Shown: piece by piece, positions 26,220 through 35,954 of the stretch
Layout: each line of letters begins with the position of its first letter
How positions within the stretch are numbered: the first letter of the stretch is position 1
From: Pseudomonas fluorescens
GTDB taxonomy: Bacteria > Pseudomonadota > Gammaproteobacteria > Pseudomonadales > Pseudomonadaceae
Assembly (NCBI RefSeq): GCF_002022275.1
Contig: NZ_MSDF01000014.1
Location: forward strand, 88,099 to 152,098
Reading direction: 5' to 3'
DNA length: 64,000 bases
Made by a program: the position numbers and the translations under genes
Notes under the pieces: generated by a model
What the model was told of the DNA's origin: nothing
The model's input: the letters and a program-made list of their open reading frames with translations, nothing else
Database searches by the model: none

Positions 26220-26849
26220 TGCAACGACATTCAGACCGAACTCGGCCGAGGCGTCCTGCAACCACAACCACCAGTAATCCGAGAAGCTGCGACGGATCAC
26301 CAGTTCCCAGGTGTCTTCGGCCGTGTGGCGAATCACCAGCTGTGACTTGGCGAACACCGTGCCCACCGCCTTGCCTACCGGGAAGTTGTTGGGGTGCACG
26401 TCGTAGCTGGTGGACTTCCTCAATACGTCGCGCACGTTCGGGCCGCTGAGCTCGAGGATCTGCTGGCCGCCGCTGACGTTGACGATCTGGATATGCAGGT
26501 CGCCGAGGGCCGCGCGCAGGTTTTGCTCGGCGGCGAACTCTTCACCGCTTGGCACGATGAGCAACCACTCATCAGGGCCGAGCCATTGCAGGCTGGTTTC
26601 GCCCTTGATGACGACTTGCAGGGCGCCGGGCAGTTCGATGCCCAGGGCCTTGTGCACAGCGGCCGCGAAGGCCGCGTCATGACCATCGCCACGAATAGTC
26701 AGGTGGCCGAGGAGTTTCTTTTCACGCACGGTCACGCCGGCGTTTTTGCGGCCCTTGCCGACCAGGCTGGCGAGGTCGGCATGGTGCAGCGACGACTCGG
26801 CCTTGGCGCCGGTGGTGGGGCGTTGTTGGTACACATTGGCTGCTGTCAT
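26217..26849 (-). CDS. soxG: Sarcosine oxidase gamma subunit
   Basis: The 210-residue small subunit of heterotetrameric sarcosine oxidase. The SoxG domain spans most of the protein, with the characteristic LQWLGPDEWLLIVPSGEE and FPVGKAVGTVFAKSQLVIR regions. SoxBDAG oxidises sarcosine to glycine, giving hydrogen peroxide and methylene-THF or formaldehyde. The stop codon lies in the edge of a REPIN. A chimeric REPIN separates it from soxA upstream. Confidence 0.95.
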   Translation of the reverse strand: MTAANVYQQRPTTGAKAESSLHHADLASLVGKGRKNAGVTVREKKLLGHLTIRGDGHDAAFAAAVHKALGIELPGALQVVIKGETSLQWLGPDEWLLIVPSGEEFAAEQNLRAALGDLHIQIVNVSGGQQILELSGPNVRDVLRKSTSYDVHPNNFPVGKAVGTVFAKSQLVIRHTAEDTWELVIRRSFSDYWWLWLQDASAEFGLNVVA

Positions 26850-26888
26850 AAAGCACCTGTTCTGAATTCTGTTGTGACTGTTCTGGCC

Positions 26889-26962
26889 TCATCGGGGGCA
26901 AGCCCCCTCCCACCTTTTGAATTGTGAATACCCTCAAAGGTGGGAGCTGGCTTGCCTGCGAT
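26889..26962. repeat. Chimeric REPIN between soxA and soxG
   Basis: The left arm is ATCGGGGGCAAGCCCCCTCC (the GGGGGCTTGCCCCC family). The right arm is GGGAGCTGGCTTGCCTGCGA (the GCTGGCTTGCCTGCGAT family). The two arms come from different REP families, so pairing is limited to the outer GTGGGAG part. Confidence 0.8.
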
Positions 26963-26979
26963 GCAGGCGACTCGGTCCA

Positions 26980-29900
26980 TCAGATGTTCTGGCGTTCGCC
27001 TTTCGGGTCAAAGAACACCGAAGACACAATCTCCGCCTCGATCACGCGGCCATCGGCCTGGGGTGAAAACACCCGCTCACCCATGCGTTTCAAGCCGCCC
27101 TTCACCACGGCCATCGCGAACGAATAACCAAGGGAGTTGTGGGCATAGCTTGAGGTGACGTGGCCGACCATCTTCATCGGGATCGACTGCTTCGGGTCCA
27201 GCACCAGCTGCGCGCCTTCCGGCAGCCACACTGTCGGATCAATCGGTTTAAGTCCTACAAGCTGCTTACGCTCTTCACGCACGCAGTCTTCACGGTTCAT
27301 CCCGCGCCAGCCGATCCACGAGAACGGTTTGGTACGCCCTACACACCAGCCCATGTTCAAGTCGTCCGGGGTCATCGAGCCGTCGGTGTCCTGGCCAACA
27401 ATGATGAAGCCCTTCTCGGCGCGCAGTACGTGCATGGTTTCCGTGCCGTACGGGGTCAGGTTGTACTTTTTGCCCGCCTCGACGATCTGTTCCAGCACGC
27501 CCATGGCGTAGTCGGCCTGCACGTTGACTTCGTACGACAGCTCACCGGTAAACGAAATACGGAACACCCGCGCCGGTACGCCGCCGACCAGGCCTTCCTT
27601 CCAGGTCATGAACGGGAAGCCGTCCTTGTCCAGGTCGATGTCGGTGACTTCCGCCAGCAGCTTGCGGCTGTTGGGGCCGGACAGGGTCATGGTCGCCCAG
27701 TGGTCGGTGACCGAGGTGAAGTACACCTTGAGGTCTGGCCATTCGGTCTGTTGGTAGATCTCCAGCCACTGCAGCACGCGAGCGGCGCCGCCGGTGGTGG
27801 TGGTCATCAGGAAGTGGTTGTCGGCGATGCAGGCGGTTACGCCGTCATCGAAGACCATGCCGTCTTCCTTGCACATCAGGCCGTAGCGCGCCTTGCCCAC
27901 GTCGAGCTTGGTCCAGGCGTTGCTATAAATGCGGTTGAGGAACTCACGCGCGTCCGGGCCTTGAATGTCGATCTTGCCGAGGGTCGACGCATCGAGCAGG
28001 CCGACGCTGTCGCGTACGGCCAGGCATTCGCGTTTCACCGCGGCGTGCAGGTCTTCACCGTTGCGTGGGAAATACCATGGGCGTTTCCACTGGCCGACGT
28101 CTTCAAACTCGGCGCCGTTCTTCACGTGCCAGGCTTGCAGCGCGGTGTAACGCACCGGTTCGAAGATGTGCCCACAGTGACGGCCCGCGACGGCGCCGAA
28201 GGTCACCGGCGTGTAGTTCGGGCGGAACATGGTGGTGCCCATCTGCGGGATGGTCACGTTCAACGAGCGCGCGGCAATGGCCAGGCCGTTGACGTTACCC
28301 AGCTTGCCCTGGTCGGTGCCGAAGCCCAGCGCGGTGTAGCGTTTGACGTGCTCGACCGACTCGAACCCTTCGCGGGTCGCCAGTTCGATGGCGGCGGCGG
28401 TCACATCGTTTTGCAGGTCGACAAATTGCTTCGGCGCCCGTGCGGTGGCTTTTTCGTGCGGCACCTGGAACAGCGCCAGGGTTGGCTCTTCCAAGCGGCT
28501 CAAGGCTTTTGGCAGCGTGCCTTCCACTGGGGCAAAACCGGCTTCGCTGGCAGCGCGTACGCCACCTTCAAAACCATCCGCCAGGGAATCGCCAAGGCCA
28601 TAGACGCCATTGATGCCGCCGACGCACACGCGTTTTTGCGGCGCTTCGCCCGGTACAAAACCGAGGATGTCTTCACGCCAGGTCGGCTTGCCGCCCAGGT
28701 GCGAAGCCAAGTGAACCACCGGGCTGTAGCCGCCGGAGCTGGCGACCAAATCGCAGTCCAGCCACTCGCCGGGGCTGGTGACTTTATGGGCTTTGACGTC
28801 AATCGCCGCCACGCGGGCGCCGGTCACGTGCTTGCTGCCACGGGCTTCGATCACGGCGCTGCCGGTGAGGATGCGAATGCCTTTGGCGCGCGCCTCTTCA
28901 ACCAAAGCGCCGCGTGGGTTGTGGCGCGCATCTGCCACGGCGACCACGTTGAGGCCAGCGTCGAACCAGTCCAGCGCAACGCGGTAGGCGTGGTCGTTGT
29001 TGGTCGACAGCACCAGTTTTTTACCCGGCGCCACACCGTAACGGCGCACGTACGTCGAGACGGCACCGGCAAGCATGTTGCCCGGCACGTCATTGTTGCC
29101 GTACACCAGCGGGCGCTCGCACGCACCGGTCGCCAGCACTACGCGCTTGGCGCGCACACGGTGAATACGCTGGCGCACCACGCCAATCGGTGCACGGTCG
29201 CCGAGGTGGTCGGTGAGGCGTTCGTGGATGGTCAGGAAGTTATGGTCGTGGTAGCCGTTGACCGTGGCGCGCGGCAACAGCACCACGTCATGCAAGGCTT
29301 TCAATTCAGCGATGACGCTGGCAACCCATTCGGTCGCTGGCTTGCCGTCGAGGCTTTCGCGCGAGTCCAGCAGCGAACCGCCGAATTCTTCCTGCTCGTC
29401 GGCGATGATCACCCGCGCGCCGCTGCGTGCAGCCGCCAGGGCCGCCGCCAGACCGGCAGGGCCTGCGCCCACAATCAGCACGTCGCAGTGATGGTTGAAG
29501 TTGTCGTAGGTGTCCGGGTCGTTCTCGGTCGGCGAGCGGCCAAGGCCAGCGGCTTTGCGGATGTACTTCTCGTAGGTCATCCAGAACGATTGCGGGTACA
29601 TGAAGGTTTTGTAGTAGAAACCCGGCGGCATCAGCTTGCCGCCGACCTTGCCGAGAATGCCCATCACGTCATTGTTGACGTTCGGCCAGCCGTTGGTGCT
29701 GGTGGCGACGAGGCCCTGGTACAGCGCCTGTTGCGTGGCGCGCACGTTCGGGATTTGCGTGGCTTCGGTGGCGCCGATCTGCAGCACCGCGTTCGGCTCT
29801 TCGGCGCCGGCTGCAAAAATGCCGCGAGGGCGCGAATACTTGAAGCTGCGACCGATGATGTCGACGCCGTTGGCCAGCAAGGCTGCGGCCAGCGTGTCGC

Positions 29901-29997
29901 CTTCAAAGCCCTTGTAGCTCTGGCCGTTGAAGGTAAACGTCAGGACTTTATTGCGGTCGATGCGGCCACCGTTGGACAGGCGATTGATCTGGCTCAT
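26980..29997 (-). CDS. soxA: Sarcosine oxidase alpha subunit
   Basis: A 1005-residue subunit. An N-terminal 2Fe-2S-ferredoxin-like fold (about 15-100) is followed by an FAD/NAD-binding domain (GAGPAGLAAALAAARSGARV near 175) that binds NAD, and C-terminal GCV_T/aminomethyltransferase folate-binding domains (about 610-1000, with DASTLGKIDIQGPDAREFLN). The length is the usual one for SoxA. Its ATG overlaps the soxD stop (ATGA). Confidence 0.97.
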   Translation of the reverse strand: MSQINRLSNGGRIDRNKVLTFTFNGQSYKGFEGDTLAAALLANGVDIIGRSFKYSRPRGIFAAGAEEPNAVLQIGATEATQIPNVRATQQALYQGLVATSTNGWPNVNNDVMGILGKVGGKLMPPGFYYKTFMYPQSFWMTYEKYIRKAAGLGRSPTENDPDTYDNFNHHCDVLIVGAGPAGLAAALAAARSGARVIIADEQEEFGGSLLDSRESLDGKPATEWVASVIAELKALHDVVLLPRATVNGYHDHNFLTIHERLTDHLGDRAPIGVVRQRIHRVRAKRVVLATGACERPLVYGNNDVPGNMLAGAVSTYVRRYGVAPGKKLVLSTNNDHAYRVALDWFDAGLNVVAVADARHNPRGALVEEARAKGIRILTGSAVIEARGSKHVTGARVAAIDVKAHKVTSPGEWLDCDLVASSGGYSPVVHLASHLGGKPTWREDILGFVPGEAPQKRVCVGGINGVYGLGDSLADGFEGGVRAASEAGFAPVEGTLPKALSRLEEPTLALFQVPHEKATARAPKQFVDLQNDVTAAAIELATREGFESVEHVKRYTALGFGTDQGKLGNVNGLAIAARSLNVTIPQMGTTMFRPNYTPVTFGAVAGRHCGHIFEPVRYTALQAWHVKNGAEFEDVGQWKRPWYFPRNGEDLHAAVKRECLAVRDSVGLLDASTLGKIDIQGPDAREFLNRIYSNAWTKLDVGKARYGLMCKEDGMVFDDGVTACIADNHFLMTTTTGGAARVLQWLEIYQQTEWPDLKVYFTSVTDHWATMTLSGPNSRKLLAEVTDIDLDKDGFPFMTWKEGLVGGVPARVFRISFTGELSYEVNVQADYAMGVLEQIVEAGKKYNLTPYGTETMHVLRAEKGFIIVGQDTDGSMTPDDLNMGWCVGRTKPFSWIGWRGMNREDCVREERKQLVGLKPIDPTVWLPEGAQLVLDPKQSIPMKMVGHVTSSYAHNSLGYSFAMAVVKGGLKRMGERVFSPQADGRVIEAEIVSSVFFDPKGERQNI

Positions 29998-30296
29998 ACC
30001 TTCTCTCCAGAGGCCTTGGCGGTGAATTGCGGCTTCTCGCCGATCTTGTAGGTTTCAAGAATTTCGTAGGTCAGGGTGTCGCGCGTGGCGTTGAAATACT
30101 GGCGGCAACCGGCAGCGTGAATCCACAGCTCGTGGTGCAGGCCGCGCGGGTTATCGCGAAAGAACATGTAGTCGCCCCACTGCTCATCGGTGCAGGCATT
30201 CGGGTCCAGCGGGCGCGGGATGTGCGCTTGGCCGGACGCGTGGAATTCCTCTTCGGAGCGCAGTTCGCCACAGTGAGGACAGAAGATATGCAACAT
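29994..30296 (-). CDS. soxD: Sarcosine oxidase delta subunit
   Basis: The 100-residue zinc-binding subunit. The CPHCGELRSEEEFH motif lies at the N-terminus, and WIHAAGCRQYFNATRDTLTY supplies further metal ligands. It bridges the alpha and beta subunits of the tetramer. It lies between soxB (15-base gap) and soxA (ATGA overlap). Confidence 0.96.
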   Translation of the reverse strand: MLHIFCPHCGELRSEEEFHASGQAHIPRPLDPNACTDEQWGDYMFFRDNPRGLHHELWIHAAGCRQYFNATRDTLTYEILETYKIGEKPQFTAKASGEKV

Positions 30297-30311
30297 AGGG
30301 AATTTCTCCTG

Positions 30312-31562
30312 TTAGTGGGCGACGGCCGCAGCGCCGTGTTCGTCGATGAGTGCACCGTTGTGGAAACGGTCGATGGAAAACGGTGCCGCCAACGGGTGCA
30401 TTTCACCCTTGGCCAGGCTCGCGGCAAACACGTTGCCTGAGCCCGGCGTGGCCTTGAAGCCACCAGTGCCCCAACCGCAGTTGAAGAACATGTTTGGCAC
30501 CGGGGTCTTGGAGATGATCGGGCACGCGTCCGGCGTGGTGTCGACGATGCCGCCCCACTGACGGTTCATGCGCACGCGCGACAGCACCGGGAACATCTCG
30601 ACGATGGCCTGGATGGTGTGCTCGATCACCGGGTACGAGCCACGCTGGCCGTAGCCGTTGTAGCCGTCGATACCGGCGCCGATCACCAGGTCGCCCTTGT
30701 CGGATTGGCTGATGTAACCGTGCACGGCGTTGGACATGATCACGCTGTCGATAATCGGCTTGATCGGCTCTGACACCAACGCTTGCAGCGGGTGGGATTC
30801 GATCGGCAGGCGAAAGCCCGCGAGCGAAGCCATGTGCCCGGAGTTACCGGCGGTGACCACACCGACGCGCTTGGCGCCGATAAAGCCCTTGTTGGTTTCC
30901 ACACCGATGCACACGCCGTTTTCCTTGCGGAAGCCGATCACTTCGGTCTGCTGGATCAAGTCCACGCCGAGGGCGTCAGCCGCGCGAGCAAAGCCCCAGG
31001 CCACGGCATCGTGACGGGCCACGCCGCCGCGACGTTGCACGGTGGCGCCGAGTACTGGATAGCGGGTGTTTTTCGAGCAGTCGAGGTACGGAATCTCGTC
31101 GGCCACTTGCTTGGCATTGAGCAGTTCGCCGTCCACGCCGTTGAGGCGGTTGGCACTCACGCGGCGCTCGGAATCACGGATGTCTTGCAGGGTGTGGCAC
31201 AGGTTGTAGACGCCGCGCTGGGAGAACATCACGTTGTAGTTCAGGTCCTGGGACAGGCCTTCCCACAGTTTCATCGCGTGTTCGTACAGGTGCGCCGACT
31301 CGTCCCACAGGTAGTTGGAACGCACGATGGTGGTGTTGCGCGCGGTGTTACCGCCGCCCAGCCAGCCTTTCTCGACCACGGCCACGTTGGTGATGCCGTG
31401 TTCCTTGGCCAGGTAGTAGGCGGTCGCCAGACCATGCCCGCCGCCGCCGACGATGACCACGTCGTAGACCTTTTTCGGGGTCGGCGTGCGCCACATCTTC
31501 TGCCAGTTTTCGTGGTGGCTGAGTGAGTGCTTGAAGAGGCCGAAGCCCGAGTAGCGTTGCAT
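30312..31562 (-). CDS. soxB: Sarcosine oxidase beta subunit
   Basis: The 416-residue catalytic subunit, covalent-FMN and FAD type. The dinucleotide fold is [20 protein letters not shown] (about 35-55), with [20 protein letters not shown] following. The C-terminus has [20 protein letters not shown]. The open frame extends 29 codons further, but GGAG lies eight bases before MQRYSGFG, so that start was chosen. It follows glyA by 22 bases in the same orientation. Confidence 0.97.
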   Translation of the reverse strand: MQRYSGFGLFKHSLSHHENWQKMWRTPTPKKVYDVVIVGGGGHGLATAYYLAKEHGITNVAVVEKGWLGGGNTARNTTIVRSNYLWDESAHLYEHAMKLWEGLSQDLNYNVMFSQRGVYNLCHTLQDIRDSERRVSANRLNGVDGELLNAKQVADEIPYLDCSKNTRYPVLGATVQRRGGVARHDAVAWGFARAADALGVDLIQQTEVIGFRKENGVCIGVETNKGFIGAKRVGVVTAGNSGHMASLAGFRLPIESHPLQALVSEPIKPIIDSVIMSNAVHGYISQSDKGDLVIGAGIDGYNGYGQRGSYPVIEHTIQAIVEMFPVLSRVRMNRQWGGIVDTTPDACPIISKTPVPNMFFNCGWGTGGFKATPGSGNVFAASLAKGEMHPLAAPFSIDRFHNGALIDEHGAAAVAH

Positions 31563-31584
31563 AGTCATTACTCCAAAACCGCGC

Positions 31585-32838
31585 TCAGCGATAAACCGGG
31601 AAATCAGCGCACAGGGCAGACACGTGCTTGGCAACATTGGCCTCGACATCAGCGTCGCCGAGGTTGTCGAGGATGTCGCAGATCCAGCCCGCCAGTTCGA
31701 TGCACTGCGGCACTTTGAAACCGCGCGTGGTCACCGCCGGGGTGCCGATGCGCAGGCCCGAGGTCACGAACGGCGACTGCGGGTCATTCGGCACGGCGTT
31801 CTTGTTGACGGTGATGTGGGCGCGGCCGAGGGCGGCATCCGCGTCTTTGCCAGTGAGGCCCTGGCGGATCAGGCTGACCAGGAACAGGTGGTTATCGGTG
31901 CCGCCGGACACTACATCGTAGCCGCGTTTGATAAACACATCGGCCATGGCCTGGGCGTTATCGATGACTTGCTGCTGATAAACCTTGAAGCCGGGCTCCT
32001 GAGCTTCCTTGAAGCACACGGCCTTGCCGGCGATCACGTGCATCAGCGGGCCGCCCTGGGCGCCGGGGAACACGGCTGCGTTGAGTTTCTTTTCAATCGC
32101 TTCGTTGGCCTTGGCCAGAATCAGGCCGCCACGCGGACCGCGCAGGGTCTTGTGGGTGGTGGTGGTCACCACGTCGGCGTACGGCAGCGGGTTCGGGTAC
32201 AGGCCGGCGGCAACCAGGCCAGCAACGTGGGCCATGTCGACGAACAGCAACGCGCCAACCTTGTCGGCGATGGCACGAAAGCGTGGGAAATCCAGGGTCT
32301 TGGAGTAGGCAGAGAAACCGGCCACGATCATTTTCGGCTGGTGCTCAACGGCCAGGCGCTCGACTTCGTCGTAGTCGATCAAGCCGGTGTCGGTGTTGAT
32401 GCCGTATTGCACTGCGTTGTACAGCTTGCCCGAGGACGACACTTTGGCGCCGTGGGTCAGGTGGCCGCCGTGGGCCAGGCTCATGCCGAGGATGGTGTCG
32501 CCTGCATTGATCAGGGCCAGGTACACGGCGCTGTTGGCGGACGAGCCGGAGTGCGGCTGCACGTTGGCGTAATCAGCGCCAAACAGCTGCTTGGCGCGCT
32601 CGATGGCCAGGGCTTCAACCTTGTCCACGTGCTCGCAGCCGCCGTAATAGCGCTTGCCCGGGTAGCCTTCGGCGTATTTGTTGGTGAGGCCGCTGCCCTG
32701 CGCTTCCATCACACGTTTGCTGGTGTAGTTCTCTGACGCGATCAGCTCGATATGATCTTCCTGACGCTGCTCCTCGGCATTCATGGCCGCCAGCAAGGCG
32801 TCGTCATATCCCTGGATCTGGTCTTTTTTGCTGAACAT
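31585..32838 (-). CDS. glyA: Serine hydroxymethyltransferase
   Basis: A 417-residue PLP enzyme interconverting serine and glycine with methylene-THF. Visible are the substrate/PLP region [20 protein letters not shown] and the Schiff-base Lys in [18 protein letters not shown]. As the first gene of the glyA-soxBDAG-purU-fdhA block it is the betaine-locus copy (the PAO1 glyA1 position). It uses glycine plus the methylene-THF made by sarcosine oxidase to give serine. Confidence 0.97.
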   Translation of the reverse strand: MFSKKDQIQGYDDALLAAMNAEEQRQEDHIELIASENYTSKRVMEAQGSGLTNKYAEGYPGKRYYGGCEHVDKVEALAIERAKQLFGADYANVQPHSGSSANSAVYLALINAGDTILGMSLAHGGHLTHGAKVSSSGKLYNAVQYGINTDTGLIDYDEVERLAVEHQPKMIVAGFSAYSKTLDFPRFRAIADKVGALLFVDMAHVAGLVAAGLYPNPLPYADVVTTTTHKTLRGPRGGLILAKANEAIEKKLNAAVFPGAQGGPLMHVIAGKAVCFKEAQEPGFKVYQQQVIDNAQAMADVFIKRGYDVVSGGTDNHLFLVSLIRQGLTGKDADAALGRAHITVNKNAVPNDPQSPFVTSGLRIGTPAVTTRGFKVPQCIELAGWICDILDNLGDADVEANVAKHVSALCADFPVYR

Positions 32839-32989
32839 CGCGTCTCTCCCAGCCTTTCGTATTGTTGAGGCCCGTGCAGGGCCCTTTGATGCGATGGTAG
32901 GGCTGGCGCTGGCAGGTCAAATGCCTACGCACGCCACGCAAAGGTGCGTTTACGACATGGAGCGAACAACGCAGAACAAATGTGGGCTT

Positions 32990-33092
32990 GTGTGGGAGCT
33001 GGCTTGCCTGCGATGGCATCACCGCAGTTTTGCTGACAGACCGAGGTGTCTGCATCGCAGCGATGCGGCGGCCCGACAAGCCAGCTCCCACA
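32990..33092. repeat. REP pair, outward GCTGGCTTG arms
   Basis: GTGGGAGCTGGCTTGCCTGC at the left and CAAGCCAGCTCCCACA at the right flank an unusually long 64-base spacer with its own dyad (GCATCGCAGCGATGC near 33052). It lies upstream of glyA and after the TraX-like gene. Confidence 0.75.
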
Positions 33093-33096
33093 AGGG

Positions 33097-33825
33097 TTAC
33101 GCGCTGATCTGACGGACGAGTAGCAGCAGCAGGAAATGCAGGGGATAGAGGGTGTAAGCCCAGCGACGCATGGCCGGTGGCGAGGCGTTTTTGGCATGTC
33201 GCAATAAGACCAAACCAGCCAATGGCGCAATCAAGCATGCGGCCAACCCCAATAAAGCGACAGGCGTGCCGCTATTGAGCAGAATCTGCCATTGGTTGGC
33301 GGCGAGGCAAACCAGCCCCGGCAACACGCTGAAATACCAAGCCCGACGAAACACCACCAGCATCGCCAGCGGCAACAACACACCGAAAAAACCGAACATC
33401 AGATGGGTCGAAAACACAGCGGCAATTGCGAGGGCGATCAGCGCCAATCCTCGATCAAAAACCGCCTTCTGCTGCCATCCTCGCGCAACCAGCAACCCCA
33501 GCGCCAAGGTCGGCAACACGTTCAACGTATCGGCATCCTCGATAAACACTCGATAGGGCACTTCACTGATCACGCTAAACAGCAGCAGCCAACCCAAGTA
33601 GCGCCATTGCCCCGTCACCGGAGCATGCCTTACCCGGTGCAAATTCGCCGCAATCGCCAGGCAAAACCACGGAAACGCCAGGCGCCCCGGCACATACAGG
33701 CCATCCAGGCTCAAGCCCACATAGCGCAGGTGATCGAGCACCATGCTCAGCAGCGCCAGCCACTTGAGCAAATCCAGAGCGCCATCGCGGACGCGTCCGA
33801 CAGGCAAGGTTTCGGTACCGTGCAT
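33097..33825 (-). CDS. TraX-family membrane protein
   Basis: A 242-residue protein with about eight membrane helices. The N-terminal DGALDLLKWLALLSMVLDHL and GRLAFPWFCLAIAANLHR are the TraX-family signature. TraX N-acetylates F pilin in plasmids; chromosomal homologues are of unknown role and are probably membrane acyltransferases. The start at MHGTET has GGGGA five bases upstream and was preferred over a Met seven codons earlier. It is divergent from ltaE and may be transcribed towards glyA. Confidence 0.82.
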   Translation of the reverse strand: MHGTETLPVGRVRDGALDLLKWLALLSMVLDHLRYVGLSLDGLYVPGRLAFPWFCLAIAANLHRVRHAPVTGQWRYLGWLLLFSVISEVPYRVFIEDADTLNVLPTLALGLLVARGWQQKAVFDRGLALIALAIAAVFSTHLMFGFFGVLLPLAMLVVFRRAWYFSVLPGLVCLAANQWQILLNSGTPVALLGLAACLIAPLAGLVLLRHAKNASPPAMRRWAYTLYPLHFLLLLLVRQISA

Positions 33826-33915
33826 AATTCCCCAGTGACTTTGCATTTACAGTGCGTGCGCACCCCCAACGATCTTGGTTACAGTGCGCACCAACATCGA
33901 CCACAGGAATGGGCC

Positions 33916-34956
33916 ATGACCGACAAGAGCCAACAATTCGCCAGTGACAACTATTCCGGCATCTGCCCGGAAGCCTGGGCCGCCATGGAACTCGCCAATC
34001 AGGGCCATCAACGCGCCTATGGCGATGATGAATGGACCCACCGCGCCGCTGACGGTTTCCGCAACCTGTTCGAAACCGACTGCGAAGTATTCTTCGCCTT
34101 CAACGGCACCGCCGCCAACTCGCTGGCGCTTTCGTCCCTGTGCCAGAGCTACCATAGCGTGATTTGCTCGGAAACTGCCCACGTCGAGACCGACGAATGT
34201 GGCGCGCCGGAGTTTTTCTCCAACGGCTCCAAGCTGCTAGTCGCCCGCACCGAAAACGGCAAGCTGACCCCGGAATCGATCCGCGAGATCGCCCTCAAGC
34301 GCCAGGACATCCACTACCCCAAACCGCGCGTGGTCACCCTGACCCAGGCCACGGAAGTCGGCAGCGTGTACACCCCCGATGAAATCCGCGCCATCAGCGT
34401 CACCTGCAAGGAACTCGGTCTGAACCTGCACATGGACGGCGCGCGCTTCTCCAACGCCTGCGCTTTCCTCGGTTGCTCGCCCGCCGACCTGACCTGGAAA
34501 GCCGGTGTGGACGTGCTGTGCTTTGGCGGCACCAAAAACGGCATGGCCGTGGGTGAAGCGATCCTGTTCTTCAACCACAAACTGGCCGAAGACTTTGATT
34601 ACCGCTGCAAACAGGCCGGCCAACTGGCGTCGAAAATGCGCTTCCTGTCCGCCCCGTGGGTGGGCTTGCTGGAAAACGACGCCTGGCTCAAACACGCACG
34701 CCACGCCAACAGCTGCGCGCAATTGTTGAGCAGCCTGGTAGCGGATATTCCCGGCGTGGAACTGATGTTCCCGGTGCAGGCCAACGGCGTGTTCCTGCAA
34801 CTCTCGGAAGCCGCCATCGAAGCACTGACAGCCAAGGGCTGGCGCTTCTACACCTTCATCGGCAAAGGCGGCGCGCGGTTCATGTGTGCATGGGATACCG
34901 AGGAAGAGCGTGTAAGAGAATTGGCGGCGGATATTCGCGAAGTGATGGGCGCCTGA
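33916..34956 (+). CDS. ltaE: Low-specificity L-threonine aldolase
   Basis: A 346-residue PLP enzyme cleaving L-threonine and L-allo-threonine to glycine and acetaldehyde. It starts MTDKSQQFASDNYSGICPEA with AGGA 11 bases upstream. The PLP-binding Lys is in LCFGGTKNGMAVGEA, and HMDGARFSNACAFLG carries the conserved Asp. The same open frame runs 208 codons further upstream through the TraX-like gene in antisense, which is not coding. It sits in the betaine locus where glycine is the shared metabolite. Confidence 0.95.
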   Translation: MTDKSQQFASDNYSGICPEAWAAMELANQGHQRAYGDDEWTHRAADGFRNLFETDCEVFFAFNGTAANSLALSSLCQSYHSVICSETAHVETDECGAPEFFSNGSKLLVARTENGKLTPESIREIALKRQDIHYPKPRVVTLTQATEVGSVYTPDEIRAISVTCKELGLNLHMDGARFSNACAFLGCSPADLTWKAGVDVLCFGGTKNGMAVGEAILFFNHKLAEDFDYRCKQAGQLASKMRFLSAPWVGLLENDAWLKHARHANSCAQLLSSLVADIPGVELMFPVQANGVFLQLSEAAIEALTAKGWRFYTFIGKGGARFMCAWDTEEERVRELAADIREVMGA

Positions 34957-35033
34957 TACTGGCGTAACGCCGAGTCTGTTATTTGATATTTCTGACAGCA
35001 GCACGCTGCACTTTCATTGACTAGCCTCTTGGA

Positions 35034-35074
35034 ACCCGAAAGGAAAAGGCCGCTGCAGCGGCCACCTTTCGGGT
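35034..35074 (+). promoter_or_regulatory. Very stable nested hairpin upstream of a 66-aa gene
   Basis: An outer 10-pair stem (ACCCGAAAGG with CCTTTCGGGT) encloses the palindrome GGCCGCTGCAGCGGCC, which forms an 8-pair stem of its own. There is no T-run, so it is not a normal intrinsic terminator. It lies 78 bases after ltaE and 55 bases before the ATG at 35130. Confidence 0.6.
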
Positions 35075-35129
35075 ACACCTGCCTGCCGAATGTTCGGCCG
35101 GAAACGGAAATCCAGCAGAGAGCAAAACC

Positions 35130-35330
35130 ATGGAATATCAGAGCAACAGCAACACCCTGCAAAGCGACGGCACTGTCAGCACCACCGTCATCGACTGGGA
35201 TGAGTTCCGCAAATACGCCAAAGTCGGCGACACCATCCGCGAGCCATCAAGAACGTTGCGGGTTTACGATAAAGTCTATGAATTGACAGCATCCGGCCAG
35301 CACTTCGTTGTCCACGTCTACGCCCAGTAA
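35130..35330 (+). CDS. Small hypothetical protein, 66 aa
   Basis: I do not recognise this protein. It starts MEYQSNSNTLQSDGTVSTTV and ends HFVVHVYAQ. It is cytoplasmic with no membrane segment, and VIDWDEFRKYAKVGDTIREP suggests a small helix-plus-beta fold. AGAGAG lies eight bases before the ATG. A stable hairpin precedes it, and a REP element with the broken transposase follows. Confidence 0.6.
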   Translation: MEYQSNSNTLQSDGTVSTTVIDWDEFRKYAKVGDTIREPSRTLRVYDKVYELTASGQHFVVHVYAQ

Positions 35331-35340
35331 CCCCTCAACT

Positions 35341-35393
35341 GATCGTTCCCACGCTCTGCGTGGGAACGCCTCCCCGGACGCTCCGCGTCCAGG
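35341..35393. repeat. Single REP arm upstream of the transposase
   Basis: GATCGTTCCCACGCTCTGCG plus the inner GGACGCTCCGCGTCC hairpin, with no inverted partner. It lies 26 bases before the transposase start and marks the 5' border of a REP-transposase unit. Confidence 0.8.
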
Positions 35394-35419
35394 CCGCACC
35401 CCGGTTCAAGGATGAACGC

Positions 35420-35953
35420 ATGGGCAGAAGCCGCTACACCATCACCGAACCCGAAAAACCTCATTTCCTGACTTGCACCGTCATGGAATGGCTACCGCTG
35501 TTTACCCGCGATTACATCGTTGGTCATCTATAGGAGTGTTGGCGCTATCAACAACGTCATGAAGCGCTAAACCTCTACGGCTATGTCGTCCTCGAAAATC
35601 ACCTGCACTTCGTCGCCCAGGCGCCTGACCTAGGCAAATGCGTCAGCCAATTCAAATCCTTTACCGCCCGCACCATCATCAATGACTTGCAAACCAAAGG
35701 CGCCGAGCGCGTGTTGCAACGCCTGCGCTTCAGCAAACGCGCGCACAAGGCGGATCGGGTGTACCAGCTATGGCAGGAGGGTTCACATGCCGAGTTGGTG
35801 TACAGCGAGGCAGTGATGCGTCAAAAGCTTGATTACATCCACCACAACCCGGTAAAGCGGGGTTACGTGGACCTGGCCGAACACTGGCGCTACTCCAGCG
35901 CTCGCAACTACGCCGGAATGGAAGGCCTGATCGACATCCAGCGCTGGCTCTAA
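35420..35953 (+). pseudogene. REP-associated tyrosine transposase (RAYT), amber-interrupted
   Basis: Reading from ATG 35420 gives MGRSRYTITEPEKPHFLTCT, the normal start of REP-associated Y1/HUH transposases. Codon 38 is TAG (35531-35533). The frame then stays open to the natural stop: the HUH motif is in ENHLHFVAQAPDLGK, the catalytic Tyr in RQKLDYIHHNPVKRG, and the end is HWRYSSARNYAGMEGL. Apart from the amber codon, all 178 codons look intact, so the inactivation is recent or the stop is a sequence error. REP elements of one family flank it on both sides. Confidence 0.9.
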
Positions 35954-35954
35954 A

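Noticed and set aside
27160..30051. 963-codon open frame on the plus strand opposite soxA/soxD
   Set aside because: Antisense shadow of a certain gene. The length is explained by GC-rich third positions in soxA.
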